This document shows, piece after piece, positions 1 to 8,280 of a stretch of 25,392 bases of DNA. The notes beneath the pieces are model-generated. The model did no database searches. It saw nothing but the letters and a program-made list of their open reading frames with translations, and was not told the DNA's origin. The stretch spans positions 1 to 25,392 of the forward strand of contig JAKAPV010000005.1 of assembly GCA_021806845.1 (NCBI GenBank), in the 5' to 3' direction. Position numbers and translations under genes: made by a program. Within the stretch, counting starts at the first letter, position 1, and each line of letters opens with the position of its first letter. The DNA is from Bacillota bacterium (lineage in GTDB: Bacteria; Bacillota; Sulfobacillia; JAJZYS01; JAJYTV01).

Positions 1-801
1 CACCGTCATCTTGCTGTAGAGCCCCGCCTGGGCCATCTCCTGGAAGAGCTTGATCGCCCCGACGCCCGCCCAGGTGACGACGAGCTCCTTCGGCAGCGGC
101 TTCAGGCTCAGGATGTGGTCGATGTACGAGGTGAAGTCGGTCGCGGTGATCGGCGCGTAGAGGACGCCCTCGTTCGTCGCGCCGGCGCTCGTGAGCGCGG
201 CCGCCCAGTCCTTCACGCTCGAGGTGCCGAAGACGTAGTTCGGGGCGAACTGGTAGAAGGTAACCCCGCTCGCGCCGCCGTGTGTCTGCAGGTAGGCGGC
301 GTACGCGGACGCGTACATGTAGGTGTTCGCCGCGGTGCGGAATACGTAGGGGTTCAGGTTGGGCGCCGTCGTCAGGTCGTCGTCGGCCGCGGGATCGATG
401 ATCAGCGGGACCTTGTACTCGCCCGCGACCTGCTCCATGGCCACGGCGACGGCGCTGTCGGCCGGGCCCTGGACCATCACGACGTGGTTTTGGAGAATGA
501 GGCCCTTCATCGCTGTCGCGCCGGTCTGCGCAGACGCCTGGTCGTCGCGCAGGATCAGGTTGATCTTGCGCCCGTCGACCTTGTCTGTGCCGTGCGTCGC
601 GTAGGCGATGCCGATCTCGAGCCCGCGCACCTCCTGCTGGCCGTAGTCCTGCAAAGGACCGGAAAGCGACGTCACGACGCCGATGTTGATGGGACCCGTG
701 GGAGCGTTCGACTGCGTGGAGACCGCGGATCCGCATCCCGATGCGAGCAGCAGCGCGGCAAGAGCCGGAACCGCGAGACGCACGGAGCGCGAAGCTGACA
801 A
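1..801 (-). CDS. ABC transporter substrate-binding lipoprotein, branched-chain amino acid (LivK-like) type, C-terminus cut by window edge
   Basis: This is a periplasmic-binding-protein fold, type I, of the family that captures leucine/isoleucine/valine, amides or other small carboxylates for an ABC importer. The TTG at 801-799 is chosen because GAGAGGAGG lies 9 bases upstream. The first 267 codons are inside the window; roughly the last third of a usual 380-400 residue family member is beyond the left edge. A signal peptide with positive N-region is followed by a lipobox ending Ala-Ser-Gly-Cys near residue 23, so it should be lipid-anchored outside the membrane. The family opening 'INIGVVTSLSGPLQDYGQ' and later 'YVFRTAANTYMYA' are typical. 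A single-gene promoter lies upstream (859-886). The ligand cannot be told from sequence; the neighbouring enoyl-CoA hydratase suggests an amino-acid or acid substrate (inference). Confidence 0.9.
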   Translation of the reverse strand, partial: MSASRSVRLAVPALAALLLASGCGSAVSTQSNAPTGPINIGVVTSLSGPLQDYGQQEVRGLEIGIAYATHGTDKVDGRKINLILRDDQASAQTGATAMKGLILQNHVVMVQGPADSAVAVAMEQVAGEYKVPLIIDPAADDDLTTAPNLNPYVFRTAANTYMYASAYAAYLQTHGGASGVTFYQFAPNYVFGTSSVKDWAAALTSAGATNEGVLYAPITATDFTSYIDHILSLKPLPKELVVTWAGVGAIKLFQEMAQAGLYSKMTV

Positions 802-858
802 ACCGGAAGACCTCCTCTCAACTACAAGACCAGACAGGTGAATCACTTGTCATGTACC

Positions 859-886
859 ACTATATGACGACTGACGCAGGTGTCAA
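859..886 (-). promoter_or_regulatory. Sigma-70/sigma-A-type promoter of the ABC binding protein
   Basis: On the minus strand TTGACA (886-881, perfect consensus) is separated by 16 bases from TATAGT (864-859, five of six matches). The start codon at 801 follows about 50 bases later with a strong ribosome binding site between. This is one of the best promoter matches in the window and shows that the binding protein is transcribed separately from the enoyl-CoA hydratase gene upstream. Confidence 0.7.
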
Positions 887-918
887 CTATTGCTTTTTTC
901 CGTATCCAGGAGAACGCA

Positions 919-954
919 GCGCGGCGGCCGGACCTCCCTGTCCGACCGCCGCGC
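919..954 (-). terminator. Hairpin just after the enoyl-CoA hydratase gene (terminator-like, no T tract)
   Basis: Fifteen-base arms (919-933 and 940-954) pair with a single C/T mismatch around a 6-base loop, starting 11 bases after the hydratase stop codon. On the minus strand no T run follows, so it is not a classical intrinsic terminator. It could protect the 3' end or support factor-dependent termination before the next promoter at 859-886. Confidence 0.4.
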
Positions 955-965
955 GCCTTGTCCCG

Positions 966-1739
966 CTACTTGCCCTTGAAGTTCGGATCGCGCTTTTCGA
1001 GGAAGGCGGCGACGCCCTCCTTGCGGTCTTCCGTCTCGAAGGCGAGCTGCCACATCGCGGTCTCGTACTTGAGCCCTTCCGGGAGGGGCATCTCCGCCCC
1101 GCGCAGGATCGCCTGCTTGGAGAGCGCGACCGCCCGCCGGGCCCTGCCTCCCATGCGCTGGGCGATCTGCACCGCGCGGTCGAGCAGGTTTGCCTGCGGC
1201 ATGACCTCGTTGACGAGGCCGATCCGCAGCGCCGTCTGCGCGTCGATCATGTCGCCCGTCAGGATGATCTGGCGCGCCCAGCCGGGACCGACGAGGCGCT
1301 GCAGCCGCTGCGTGCCGCCCCAGCCGGGAATGATGCCGAGGTTCACCTCGGGCTGCCCGAAGCGCGCGTTCTCTGATGCAATGCGGATGTCACAACTCAG
1401 GGAGAACTCCACCCCGCCGCCCAGGCAGAAGCCGTTCACGGCGACGACCGACGGCTTCAGGCACTCCTCGATGCGCCGGAAGATGCGCAGCGTGCGCTCC
1501 GCGAATGCCCCGGACGTCCACATGTCGAGGTCCACGAACTGGTTGATGTCCGCCCCGGCGACGAACGACTTCGTCCCGGCGCCCGTGAAGACGATCGCCC
1601 CGACGGCTTCGTCGCGCTCGATCTCGTCGATGGCCGCCTCGAGCTCGTCGAAGGTCTGCCGGTTGAGCGCATTGAGCGCCTCCGGACGGTTGAAGGTGAC
1701 AATCTCCACCGCATCGCGCCGCTCTCGCAAAAGTGCCAC
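966..1739 (-). CDS. Enoyl-CoA hydratase/isomerase (crotonase family)
   Basis: 257 residues, the normal length for a single-domain crotonase. It adds water to 2-trans-enoyl-CoA, or does a related reaction, in fatty-acid, amino-acid or aromatic degradation in the cytoplasm. The oxyanion-hole segment AGADI is at residues 61-65 and the LGGG glycine around 108. Both catalytic glutamates of true hydratases are present: E111 in GGGVE and E131 in FGQPE, so hydratase activity is more likely than a dehalogenase or isomerase role. The GTG start at 1739 has GAGGAGG 7 bases upstream. A TATATT box at 1779-1774 could be its -10, but no good -35 is visible. It is divergent from the dehydrogenase gene at 1835. 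Substrate chain length cannot be read from the sequence. Confidence 0.92.
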   Translation of the reverse strand: MALLRERRDAVEIVTFNRPEALNALNRQTFDELEAAIDEIERDEAVGAIVFTGAGTKSFVAGADINQFVDLDMWTSGAFAERTLRIFRRIEECLKPSVVAVNGFCLGGGVEFSLSCDIRIASENARFGQPEVNLGIIPGWGGTQRLQRLVGPGWARQIILTGDMIDAQTALRIGLVNEVMPQANLLDRAVQIAQRMGGRARRAVALSKQAILRGAEMPLPEGLKYETAMWQLAFETEDRKEGVAAFLEKRDPNFKGK

Positions 1740-1822
1740 TGCGCCGCCTCCTCACGCGTCCATGCCAGTGACCAATATAGCAGATCGGCCGCCGGGGGGC
1801 GGACGGGGCTGACCCCATCGGC

Positions 1823-1834
1823 TATGCTCAGCAC
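1823..1834 (+). promoter_or_regulatory. Possible -10 box giving a leaderless transcript of the downstream dehydrogenase
   Basis: TATGCT (1823-1828) is followed by exactly six bases and then the ATG at 1835, and no purine-rich ribosome binding site precedes that ATG. This is the spacing seen when transcription starts at the A of ATG. No convincing -35 is visible, so the call is tentative. Confidence 0.35.
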
Positions 1835-2701
1835 ATGAAGAAGATCGCGGTGATCGGTACGGGCGCGATGGGCTCGCGTATTGCGCAGCGGCTCATCGCG
1901 GGCGGCTACGAGGTGCTCGTCTGGAATCGCACGAAAGAGCGCGCCGGATCGCTGCTCGAGCGCGGCGCCGCCTGGCGGCAGACGCCGGCGCAGGCTGCGC
2001 GGGAGGCGGACGGCGTGATCACCATGGTCGCGGACCCGGCGGCCCTTGAGGCCGTGAGCGAGGGCGCCGAAGGCATCGCCGCCGGGGCCGGGCCTCACAC
2101 GACCGTCCTCGAGATGTCGACCGTGGGGCCGCAGGCTGTGGGGCGGCTGCGCTCCGTCCTGCCGCCGGAGACGGGGCTCCTCGACGCGCCGGTCCTCGGA
2201 TCCCTGAGCGAGGCGGAGGCGGGGACGCTGAAGATCTTCGCCGGGGGGCCAGAGGCGCTCTTCCTCGCTTGGCGGCCCGTCCTCGAGACGCTGGGGACGC
2301 CGCTTCGCGTCGGCGATCTCGGCGCGGGGGCGGCGGCGAAACTCGTGGCGAACGGCACGCTCTTCACGGTGCTCGGGGCGCTCGGCGAGGCGCTGCAGCT
2401 CGCGCAGGCGCTCGGGCTCTCCCGGGAAGCGGCCTTTGAGATCCTCGCGCAGACTCCCCTTGCGGCACAGGCGGAGCGGCGCCGCCCCGTCATCGAGCAC
2501 GATGCGCTCCCCACGCGCTTTCGGCTCTCGCTCGCGCGCAAGGACGCGGATCTCATCGCTGCCGCCGCAGACGAGGCCAGTGCGGATCTGCGCATGCAGC
2601 AGGCGGCGCGCAGCTGGCTCACGCAGGCGGAGGCAGCCGGAAAGGGCGGCGGCGATTACGCCGCCGTGCTGATAGAGATCCTCGGCGCGCAGCGCGCCTG
2701 A
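1835..2701 (+). CDS. NAD(P)-dependent beta-hydroxyacid dehydrogenase (3-hydroxyisobutyrate dehydrogenase / GLYR-like)
   Basis: 288 residues, the usual family length. It has the Rossmann motif GTGAMG (residues 8-13), then W-N-R-T at the end of the second strand (30-33), where the Arg favours NADP(H) over NAD(H). The family's catalytic lysine is K169 in AKLVANG, with N173 one turn on. The substrate loop reads DAPVLGS (117-123) rather than the DAPVSGG of typical 3-hydroxyisobutyrate dehydrogenases; the LGS...EAGTL form resembles glyoxylate/succinic-semialdehyde reductases of the same superfamily. I therefore do not assign a specific substrate. It lies divergent to the enoyl-CoA hydratase with about 95 bases between starts. 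Valine degradation would use both enzymes, but small-aldehyde reduction is equally possible. Weak or absent ribosome binding site. Confidence 0.85.
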   Translation: MKKIAVIGTGAMGSRIAQRLIAGGYEVLVWNRTKERAGSLLERGAAWRQTPAQAAREADGVITMVADPAALEAVSEGAEGIAAGAGPHTTVLEMSTVGPQAVGRLRSVLPPETGLLDAPVLGSLSEAEAGTLKIFAGGPEALFLAWRPVLETLGTPLRVGDLGAGAAAKLVANGTLFTVLGALGEALQLAQALGLSREAAFEILAQTPLAAQAERRRPVIEHDALPTRFRLSLARKDADLIAAAADEASADLRMQQAARSWLTQAEAAGKGGGDYAAVLIEILGAQRA

Positions 2702-3034
2702 GCGGCGCCTGCTGGAAGAGCGGTACCTTCTGCCGCTTTGCAGCACGAGCGACCACGGCGCGTGGTAGAAGACCGCCTGCGCGAACGGTACAGGCGGCGT
2801 GCCGTGCAAGTGGCCCGGTGCCGGTCGTTTGGATCGTTGCCGCCTGCTGCGGCGTCGCGTGGGCGTGTATGCGCGAATTGCAGCGCCACTTTCGGGGTGG
2901 CGCTTAGAGCCATTGCCCAGCATGCGCGATTTTTGTCGATAACTGGTTGACGGACGTCCCATAAAACACCACTCTACGAGTAGGCATTCGACATGTTGTG
3001 AGATCCCGATCTTCTCCCGGGAGGGATCCCTCAC
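2702..3034. other. 333-base intergenic region with two hairpins and a weak promoter candidate
   Basis: No gene is supported here. Two inverted repeats are seen: CCGCCTG/CAGGCGG (2773-2779 and 2791-2797) and a perfect 8-bp pair AGCGCCAC/GTGGCGCT (2882-2889 and 2897-2904, 7-base loop). Neither is followed by a T run. A TTGACG box (2947-2952) could be a -35 for the downstream kinase, but the base stretch 17 bases on (CACTCT) is a poor -10. On the minus strand between about 2700 and 2810 an open stretch has coding-like third-position GC but no start signal and no recognisable family. Confidence 0.4.
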
Positions 3035-6000
3035 TTGCTGCATATCGCCGATCTCGCACTTCAGTGCATCCTATTGCTTCTGTTCGCTGCAGCACTGGTG
3101 CTTTACTTGCGTGGCAAGCGCAGTGTCGCCGGGGAGATACCGCTCATGCTCGGGGTCTTGGCTGCAGCGGTTCTCATCCCAACCCTTGGGCGCTCTCTGG
3201 GCATTGCGCCACATTCGCTGTCCATCGTCGGCGGCATCCTGTTCTTCCTGCAGCCGTACTGTCTGCTGCGCATGGGCAACCGGTTCACGCAGGTCCGCAC
3301 CTGGGTGCACTGGTTGGCCCTCGGGTGGCTGATCGCGGCCAGTGCTCTGCTGACGCTGTCCGCAAGCGGTGCGGCCGCCCTCCTCGTGTACCTGCTCTAC
3401 TATGTCGGATTGGCCGTCTATACCGTGTTCCTCTTCCTACGGTCGGCCCACCGAACGCGCGGCGTCGTGCGCCTCAGGATGCTGTCCATCGGCGTAGGCA
3501 CATCCGCCTTGGTCCTTGCGGTACTGGTCATGCTGGCGGCGCATGGCGCCCTGGCGCAGAGCTTGAGGCTCACAGCCACGTCGCTGGCGCTCCTCACAAG
3601 TCTCAGCTACTTTGCCGCCTTCCTGCCGCCCGCTTGGCTGCGGCGGCTCTGGCAGTTGCCAGAGATCGAACGCTTCATCCGTGAAGCTCCCAAGAAACCC
3701 GATGTGCAGACCTCCCTTGGCGAGCTTGCCGCGGCTGCCCTGCACATTACCGGCGCGCGGGCTGTCGCAGCCGCCCAGCTTGACGCATCGGCCCCGATGG
3801 CGCGGCTCATTTGGCGTGTGAGACAAAGTGAGCCCGCCCCTCCCATCTTGACCATCGAGATTCCTCATCGAGGTCTCCTTTCGGACGCAGCACAGGGCCT
3901 GTCCGGCATCCACCGCGTCCTCGACCAGCTTCCGGACAGCATGCGCTCCTGGGCGCAGGAGGCCGGGGTCCAGGCATATGCCGCAGTACCGGTCGGCATC
4001 GACGACCGGCAGATCGCCTTCCTGCTCATCTTCGCGGAACAGGGCTTTCTCTTTGCACACGACGCTCTCGACCTTCTCGCCCACCTTGCCCGGCATACCG
4101 CGGTCGCCTGCGAGAATGCGCAACTGGTTGCTGCCGCTACGCGCGAAGCCGACCGCGCAGCCACGATCAATCGCGTCATTTCCACGTTGATCCGTCCAAT
4201 GGACCCAGAGGATCTGGCGCGTGAACTCCTCGAAGTGCTGGCAGATGTCGTCGGCGCCGACATTTCCGAGCTCTTCGCCATCGATGGGAACGGTCGCGAC
4301 CTGGTGCGTGTCGCGCGCCATCCGGGGGACGGCGCAGCATTCAGGGTTCCGATCGAGCGTGGAGGCTTGATGGGGCTGGCGCTGACGCAAGGCGAGGTGA
4401 TCTATTCCGCCGACGTCCAGTCCGACGACCGCTTCGTCCGCCGCGAGGAGTCGCACCGGGAAGGCTACCGCTCGATGCTCAGCGTCCCCCTCTTCTCCCG
4501 CGGCACCCCCGTCGGCGCGTATACGCTGATCCACCGTGACTTCCGCGCGTATTCTCCAGCGGAACAGGAGGTTCCCCTCGCGCTGGCGGCGCCGATCGCG
4601 GCCGCATTGCAAAACTCGATGCTGCATAGCAAGGCAGAGCGCCATCTGAGGCAGTACGCAATGCTCGACGAGATGGCGCTGACACTGTCCTCGGAACGCT
4701 CCGTGGCCGACCTGAGGCAGAAGATCGCGGACAGCGCCCGCCTGCTCGCCGGCGCCAGCTGCGCAGTGCTGGCCATCCTGGGGAGCACCGGGGACATAGA
4801 TCAGGTCGTCGCGTCACGCCCGGCGGCGTCGGGCAGCACTCCGCTGGACGAGTCGGAATGCAGCGCGCTGATCGAGACAATGCTTTCGGCGCAGTCGCCG
4901 CGGCGCGCAGGCGTCTCCCAAGACCAGCGCGCGGACGGCCCGCCGACGGGACGCGCTGCCGAGCGCTTTGTGCTCGAGGTCCCCATCGCGTATGGCCCCC
5001 AACACCTCGGCACCCTGTGCGTTGCCCGCCGCGAGGATGGTGCCGAGTTTTCCGCGGAAGACGAATGGGCACTGCGCACACTCGCAGCCCACGCTGCCTC
5101 CGCCATTACCTCCACACAGCTCTTCCTGCAAGTCGACGAGGCGCGCCGGGCGGCGGAGCAGGCCAACGCGGACCTCGAACGGGCGAGCCGCGCCAAGTCA
5201 GACTTCCTCGCAAGCATGAGCCACGAACTGCGCACGCCTCTGAACGCCATCCTCGGCTTCACAGAGATCTTGCTGGACGATCCGCAACTGGACACTGCGA
5301 AGCGCAGCCACTTCCTTGAGACGGTCCACTCCAGCGGGCGCCACCTTCTCAGCCTGATCAACGACATCCTCGACCTCTCGAAGGTGGAGGCTGGCCAGAT
5401 GGACCTGCAGCCCGAGGATTTCGATCCGTCGCTGGCTGTGCAGGAAGTCCTTACGGCGGTAGCGCCCCTCGCGGCACAGGGCGGGGTCAGCATCGAGCAG
5501 GGCGAGATCCCGCCGCTGCCCATCCATGCCGACCGGGGGAAGTTCCGGCAGATTCTCTACAACCTCGTGTCCAATGCGATCAAATTTACGGAAGACCGCG
5601 GAAGGGTGCAGGTCGAGGCCCGGTGGGACGACAGCTCTTTTATCCTGGCCGTCGAGGATACCGGCATCGGGATCGCCCCGGAGGACCAGTCGCGCATCTT
5701 CGACGCCTTCCAGCAGGTGGACTCCTCAAGCGTGCGCCGCTATAAAGGTACAGGCCTCGGCCTTGCGCTCGTTCTGCGCTTCGCCGAGTTGCACGGCGGG
5801 CACGTCACGCTTCGCAGCGCACCAGGAGTGGGCAGCCGCTTCGAAGTGCACTTCCCGGAGGCAGCGTCCAGTGCTGCCTTGGAACCACCCGCCGCATCAC
5901 ACGGTCCGCTGATCCTCGTCGTCGAAGACGATGCTCGTGCGCAGGCGCTTCTGCAGCATACGCTCCTTTCGAACGGATTTTCGGTCGCCGTCGCGCACAG

Positions 6001-6634
6001 CGGCGAGGAAGCCCTGACCAAGGCGAAGACACTGCATCCGGCCGCGGTGACGCTCGACGTGATCCTTCCCGGAATCGACGGCTGGGCAGTTCTGGAGCTG
6101 CTGAAGACGGATGCGCAGACGCGGGATGTACCCGTGGCCGTCGTGACGGTCACGGACGACCGGAGGAGGGCTTATGCCCTCGGAGCCACAGACTTCTTTG
6201 TCAAGCCAGTCGACCGGAACACGTTGCTGGACGCCCTCCTGCGCTACACAACGCCTCCCCCCGAGCAGGTGACCGTGCTCGCTGTCGACGATGAGCAGTT
6301 CGCCCTCGACCAGACGGTCGGCATACTGCGCGAGGTGGGATATCAGGTCATCGGGTCCCGAAACGGGGCGGAGGCCCTCGCGCTCGCCCGCAGGTCCCCG
6401 CCCGACCTCGTCATCCTCGACCTGATGATGCCTGGCATGAACGGCTTCGAACTTCTGGCGGAGCTGCGCCGGACGGAGGCGACGAGCCGCATCCCCGTGA
6501 TCGTCGTCTCCGCCCGGGAACTGACGCCAGACGACAAGAAGATGCTGTCCGGACAGGTACACGCAGTGCTGCGCAAGGGCGAATACGAGAAGGCGGATCT
6601 AATTTCTTGGATGCGCTCGGCGCTGCGGCGCTGA
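3035..6634 (+). CDS. Membrane-bound hybrid histidine kinase with GAF domains and two C-terminal receivers
   Basis: 1199 residues. The TTG start has GGGAGGG (3019-3025) 9 bases upstream. Residues 1 to about 205 hold roughly seven hydrophobic segments, a 7TM-type sensor region. About 220-365 is a GAF-like region, and two clearer GAF domains follow (about 370-535 and 536-700). The kinase core has the HisKA H-box SHELRTPLN with phosphoacceptor H730, N-box NLVSNAIKF (843-851), G1 box DTGIG (875-879) and G2 box GTGLGL (905-910). Receiver 1 starts near 959 with acceptor D1008; receiver 2 ends the protein with acceptor D1129 in LDLMMPGMNG. Phosphate probably passes from H730 to a receiver and on to the two receiver proteins encoded next. 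No separate Hpt domain is seen. The signal is unknown. Confidence 0.92.
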   Translation: MLHIADLALQCILLLLFAAALVLYLRGKRSVAGEIPLMLGVLAAAVLIPTLGRSLGIAPHSLSIVGGILFFLQPYCLLRMGNRFTQVRTWVHWLALGWLIAASALLTLSASGAAALLVYLLYYVGLAVYTVFLFLRSAHRTRGVVRLRMLSIGVGTSALVLAVLVMLAAHGALAQSLRLTATSLALLTSLSYFAAFLPPAWLRRLWQLPEIERFIREAPKKPDVQTSLGELAAAALHITGARAVAAAQLDASAPMARLIWRVRQSEPAPPILTIEIPHRGLLSDAAQGLSGIHRVLDQLPDSMRSWAQEAGVQAYAAVPVGIDDRQIAFLLIFAEQGFLFAHDALDLLAHLARHTAVACENAQLVAAATREADRAATINRVISTLIRPMDPEDLARELLEVLADVVGADISELFAIDGNGRDLVRVARHPGDGAAFRVPIERGGLMGLALTQGEVIYSADVQSDDRFVRREESHREGYRSMLSVPLFSRGTPVGAYTLIHRDFRAYSPAEQEVPLALAAPIAAALQNSMLHSKAERHLRQYAMLDEMALTLSSERSVADLRQKIADSARLLAGASCAVLAILGSTGDIDQVVASRPAASGSTPLDESECSALIETMLSAQSPRRAGVSQDQRADGPPTGRAAERFVLEVPIAYGPQHLGTLCVARREDGAEFSAEDEWALRTLAAHAASAITSTQLFLQVDEARRAAEQANADLERASRAKSDFLASMSHELRTPLNAILGFTEILLDDPQLDTAKRSHFLETVHSSGRHLLSLINDILDLSKVEAGQMDLQPEDFDPSLAVQEVLTAVAPLAAQGGVSIEQGEIPPLPIHADRGKFRQILYNLVSNAIKFTEDRGRVQVEARWDDSSFILAVEDTGIGIAPEDQSRIFDAFQQVDSSSVRRYKGTGLGLALVLRFAELHGGHVTLRSAPGVGSRFEVHFPEAASSAALEPPAASHGPLILVVEDDARAQALLQHTLLSNGFSVAVAHSGEEALTKAKTLHPAAVTLDVILPGIDGWAVLELLKTDAQTRDVPVAVVTVTDDRRRAYALGATDFFVKPVDRNTLLDALLRYTTPPPEQVTVLAVDDEQFALDQTVGILREVGYQVIGSRNGAEALALARRSPPDLVILDLMMPGMNGFELLAELRRTEATSRIPVIVVSARELTPDDKKMLSGQVHAVLRKGEYEKADLISWMRSALRR

Positions 6635-6658
6635 GCGCGATGGGAGGTGCCGGCGGCG

Positions 6659-7063
6659 GTGGCGATCGTACTGCTCGTGGAGGACAACCCCGTGAACGCT
6701 GAGCTGGCACGGACGGTGCTGGAGCGGGCCGGGTTCGAGGTGCGGCACGCGGCGACGGCATCCGCGGCGCTGCGGCTGGCACGCGAACTGCAGCCCGCAG
6801 TCATCCTCATGGACCTCGATCTCCCCGACGGCGACGGTCTCGCCGTGGTGCGCACCCTGCGCGTCGACGGACCGCTCGCTGCGACCCCGATCATCGCTCT
6901 GACCGCCCACGCGATGGCCGGGGTCGAGCAGGCAGCCCTCGAGGCGGGATGCAGCGGCTACATCGCCAAGCCGATCGACACCCGGTCATTCGGTGCGTAC
7001 GTGTCGTCGATCGCCGCGGCCAGAAAACCGAGCGGCGGCAACCAGGGAGGTACCGGAGCATGA
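6659..7063 (+). CDS. Stand-alone receiver (DivK/CheY-like response regulator)
   Basis: 134 residues, essentially one receiver domain plus a short Gly-rich tail and no output domain. It has the acidic pair in LLVEDN, phosphoacceptor D52 in LMDLDLPDGDG, conserved T82 and K104 in AKPID. A GTG further upstream at 6647 sits inside the GGGAGG sequence, so I place the start at the GTG 6659, which has that site about 10 bases away. The gene begins 25 bases after the hybrid kinase stop and its TGA overlaps the next ATG (ATGA, 7060-7063), so the three genes are almost certainly one operon. Probably a phosphate shuttle or competing sink between the kinase and the HD-GYP protein (inference). Confidence 0.88.
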   Translation: MAIVLLVEDNPVNAELARTVLERAGFEVRHAATASAALRLARELQPAVILMDLDLPDGDGLAVVRTLRVDGPLAATPIIALTAHAMAGVEQAALEAGCSGYIAKPIDTRSFGAYVSSIAAARKPSGGNQGGTGA

Positions 7064-8118
7064 ACGAGGCACCCGAAAGGGACGCGGTCCTGATCATCGA
7101 CGACGAGTCCGTCAACCGGGAACTGCTCAAGGCCCAGCTCGAAATCGCGGGAGTGAAGACACTGGAGGCGACGGGCGGCGTCGAAGGGCTCTCGATCATC
7201 GAACGGGTCGGAGGCGAGCTGGGTGCCGTGCTTTTGGACCTGCACATGCCCAAAATGAACGGCTTCGAGGTACTCCGCCGCGCCAGGGTGGCGAACCTGC
7301 GGGGACACCTGCCGGTGATCGTTGTCACGGCCGCCGACGATCGGCAGTCCCGGCGGCGCGCCGCGGCGATGGGTGCAGATGATTTCCTGGCGAAGCCCGT
7401 CGACCAGATCGAGCTCGTTGCAAAGATTCGCAACGCGATCCGCCTGCGGCGCCTGTTCCGCCGCATGATCGGGATCCAGAGCGTCCTCGACGGCCTAGCT
7501 ATAGCGATCGAGGCGCGCGACAGCTACACGGAGGACCACACGCTGCGCGTCGCCGCATACGCCAACTGCCTTGGAGAGGCCCTGGAACTCCCGCTGGAAG
7601 TGCAATTGCAGCTCCTGGAAGGCGCCCTGATCCATGACGTAGGCAAGGTGGGCGTCCCAGACGCGATCCTGCTGAAGGAGGGCCGCCTGACCGCCGAGGA
7701 ATACGAGATCATGCAGCAGCATGTGGTGATTGGTGCGCGGATTTGTGAGGCGATCGGCGTGGACGCCGTCGTCACCCAGGTCGTTCGCCACCACCACGAA
7801 CGCTTTGACGGCAAGGGCTACCCCGACGCGCTATCCGGCCGACGCATTCCCATCGTGGGCCGCATCGCCGCGGTAGCGGACGCATTCGATGCCATGACAT
7901 CCACCCGTCCGTATCGCACCGCGCTGGACTGGGATGCAGCGCTCCGCGAACTGCAGGAGGGAAGCGGAACCCAATGGGATCCTGAGGTCGTCGACGCTTT
8001 ACTGACGCTGCTGGCCCGCAATGAGCACCTAGTGCAGGCAGTGCGCTCGGGTGGGACACGTCTGAAGCAACTGCTGGTGCTGCGCCGTGAACGCATGGGT
8101 TCCCGGCTGGACCTCTGA
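7060..8118 (+). CDS. Receiver-HD-GYP response regulator, predicted cyclic-di-GMP phosphodiesterase
   Basis: 352 residues. The ATG at 7060 has GGGAGG about 9 bases upstream and overlaps the preceding stop as ATGA. The N-terminal receiver (about 8-125) has D14/D15, phosphoacceptor D60 in LLDLHMPKMNG and K112 in AKPVD. The C-terminal HD-GYP domain (about 140-340) has H192-D193 in HDVGK, the HHHE metal-ligand run at 244-247 and the signature GYP at 253-255, all intact. Family members hydrolyse cyclic-di-GMP to pGpG/GMP, lowering the second messenger and favouring motility over sessile life. Activity is expected to depend on phosphorylation by the hybrid kinase encoded at 3035-6634. No GGDEF cyclase is present in the window. 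Confidence 0.93.
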   Translation: MNEAPERDAVLIIDDESVNRELLKAQLEIAGVKTLEATGGVEGLSIIERVGGELGAVLLDLHMPKMNGFEVLRRARVANLRGHLPVIVVTAADDRQSRRRAAAMGADDFLAKPVDQIELVAKIRNAIRLRRLFRRMIGIQSVLDGLAIAIEARDSYTEDHTLRVAAYANCLGEALELPLEVQLQLLEGALIHDVGKVGVPDAILLKEGRLTAEEYEIMQQHVVIGARICEAIGVDAVVTQVVRHHHERFDGKGYPDALSGRRIPIVGRIAAVADAFDAMTSTRPYRTALDWDAALRELQEGSGTQWDPEVVDALLTLLARNEHLVQAVRSGGTRLKQLLVLRRERMGSRLDL

Positions 8119-8124
8119 CCAGCG

Positions 8125-8156
8125 TCCAGCGGGCAACTTGCCGGTATACCGCTGGA
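8125..8156 (+). terminator. Hairpin after the HD-GYP gene (possible end of the signalling operon)
   Basis: A perfect 8-bp inverted repeat TCCAGCGG/CCGCTGGA with a 16-base loop begins 6 bases after the stop codon at 8118. No T tract follows, so intrinsic termination is uncertain. The remaining bases to 8280 show no gene. Confidence 0.35.
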
Positions 8157-8280
8157 ATGCGTCTCCGCTTGGCGAACTGCAGGAGATAGTGGCGCCCACA
8201 CGGCTGCACGCCGTTCCTGCCCGTGACCTTTGCAGCCACTCCTCCCCCATCTGCCAAAATAGAGGACGCTCACGGCGGCC

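Noticed and set aside
919..954. Classical intrinsic terminator after the enoyl-CoA hydratase gene
   Set aside because: The T-rich run nearby is on the wrong strand, so only the hairpin is reported.
2989..2996. CGACATGT before the hybrid kinase gene, like half of the TetR operator palindrome
   Set aside because: Only eight bases match and the second half is not symmetrical; chance is the simplest explanation.
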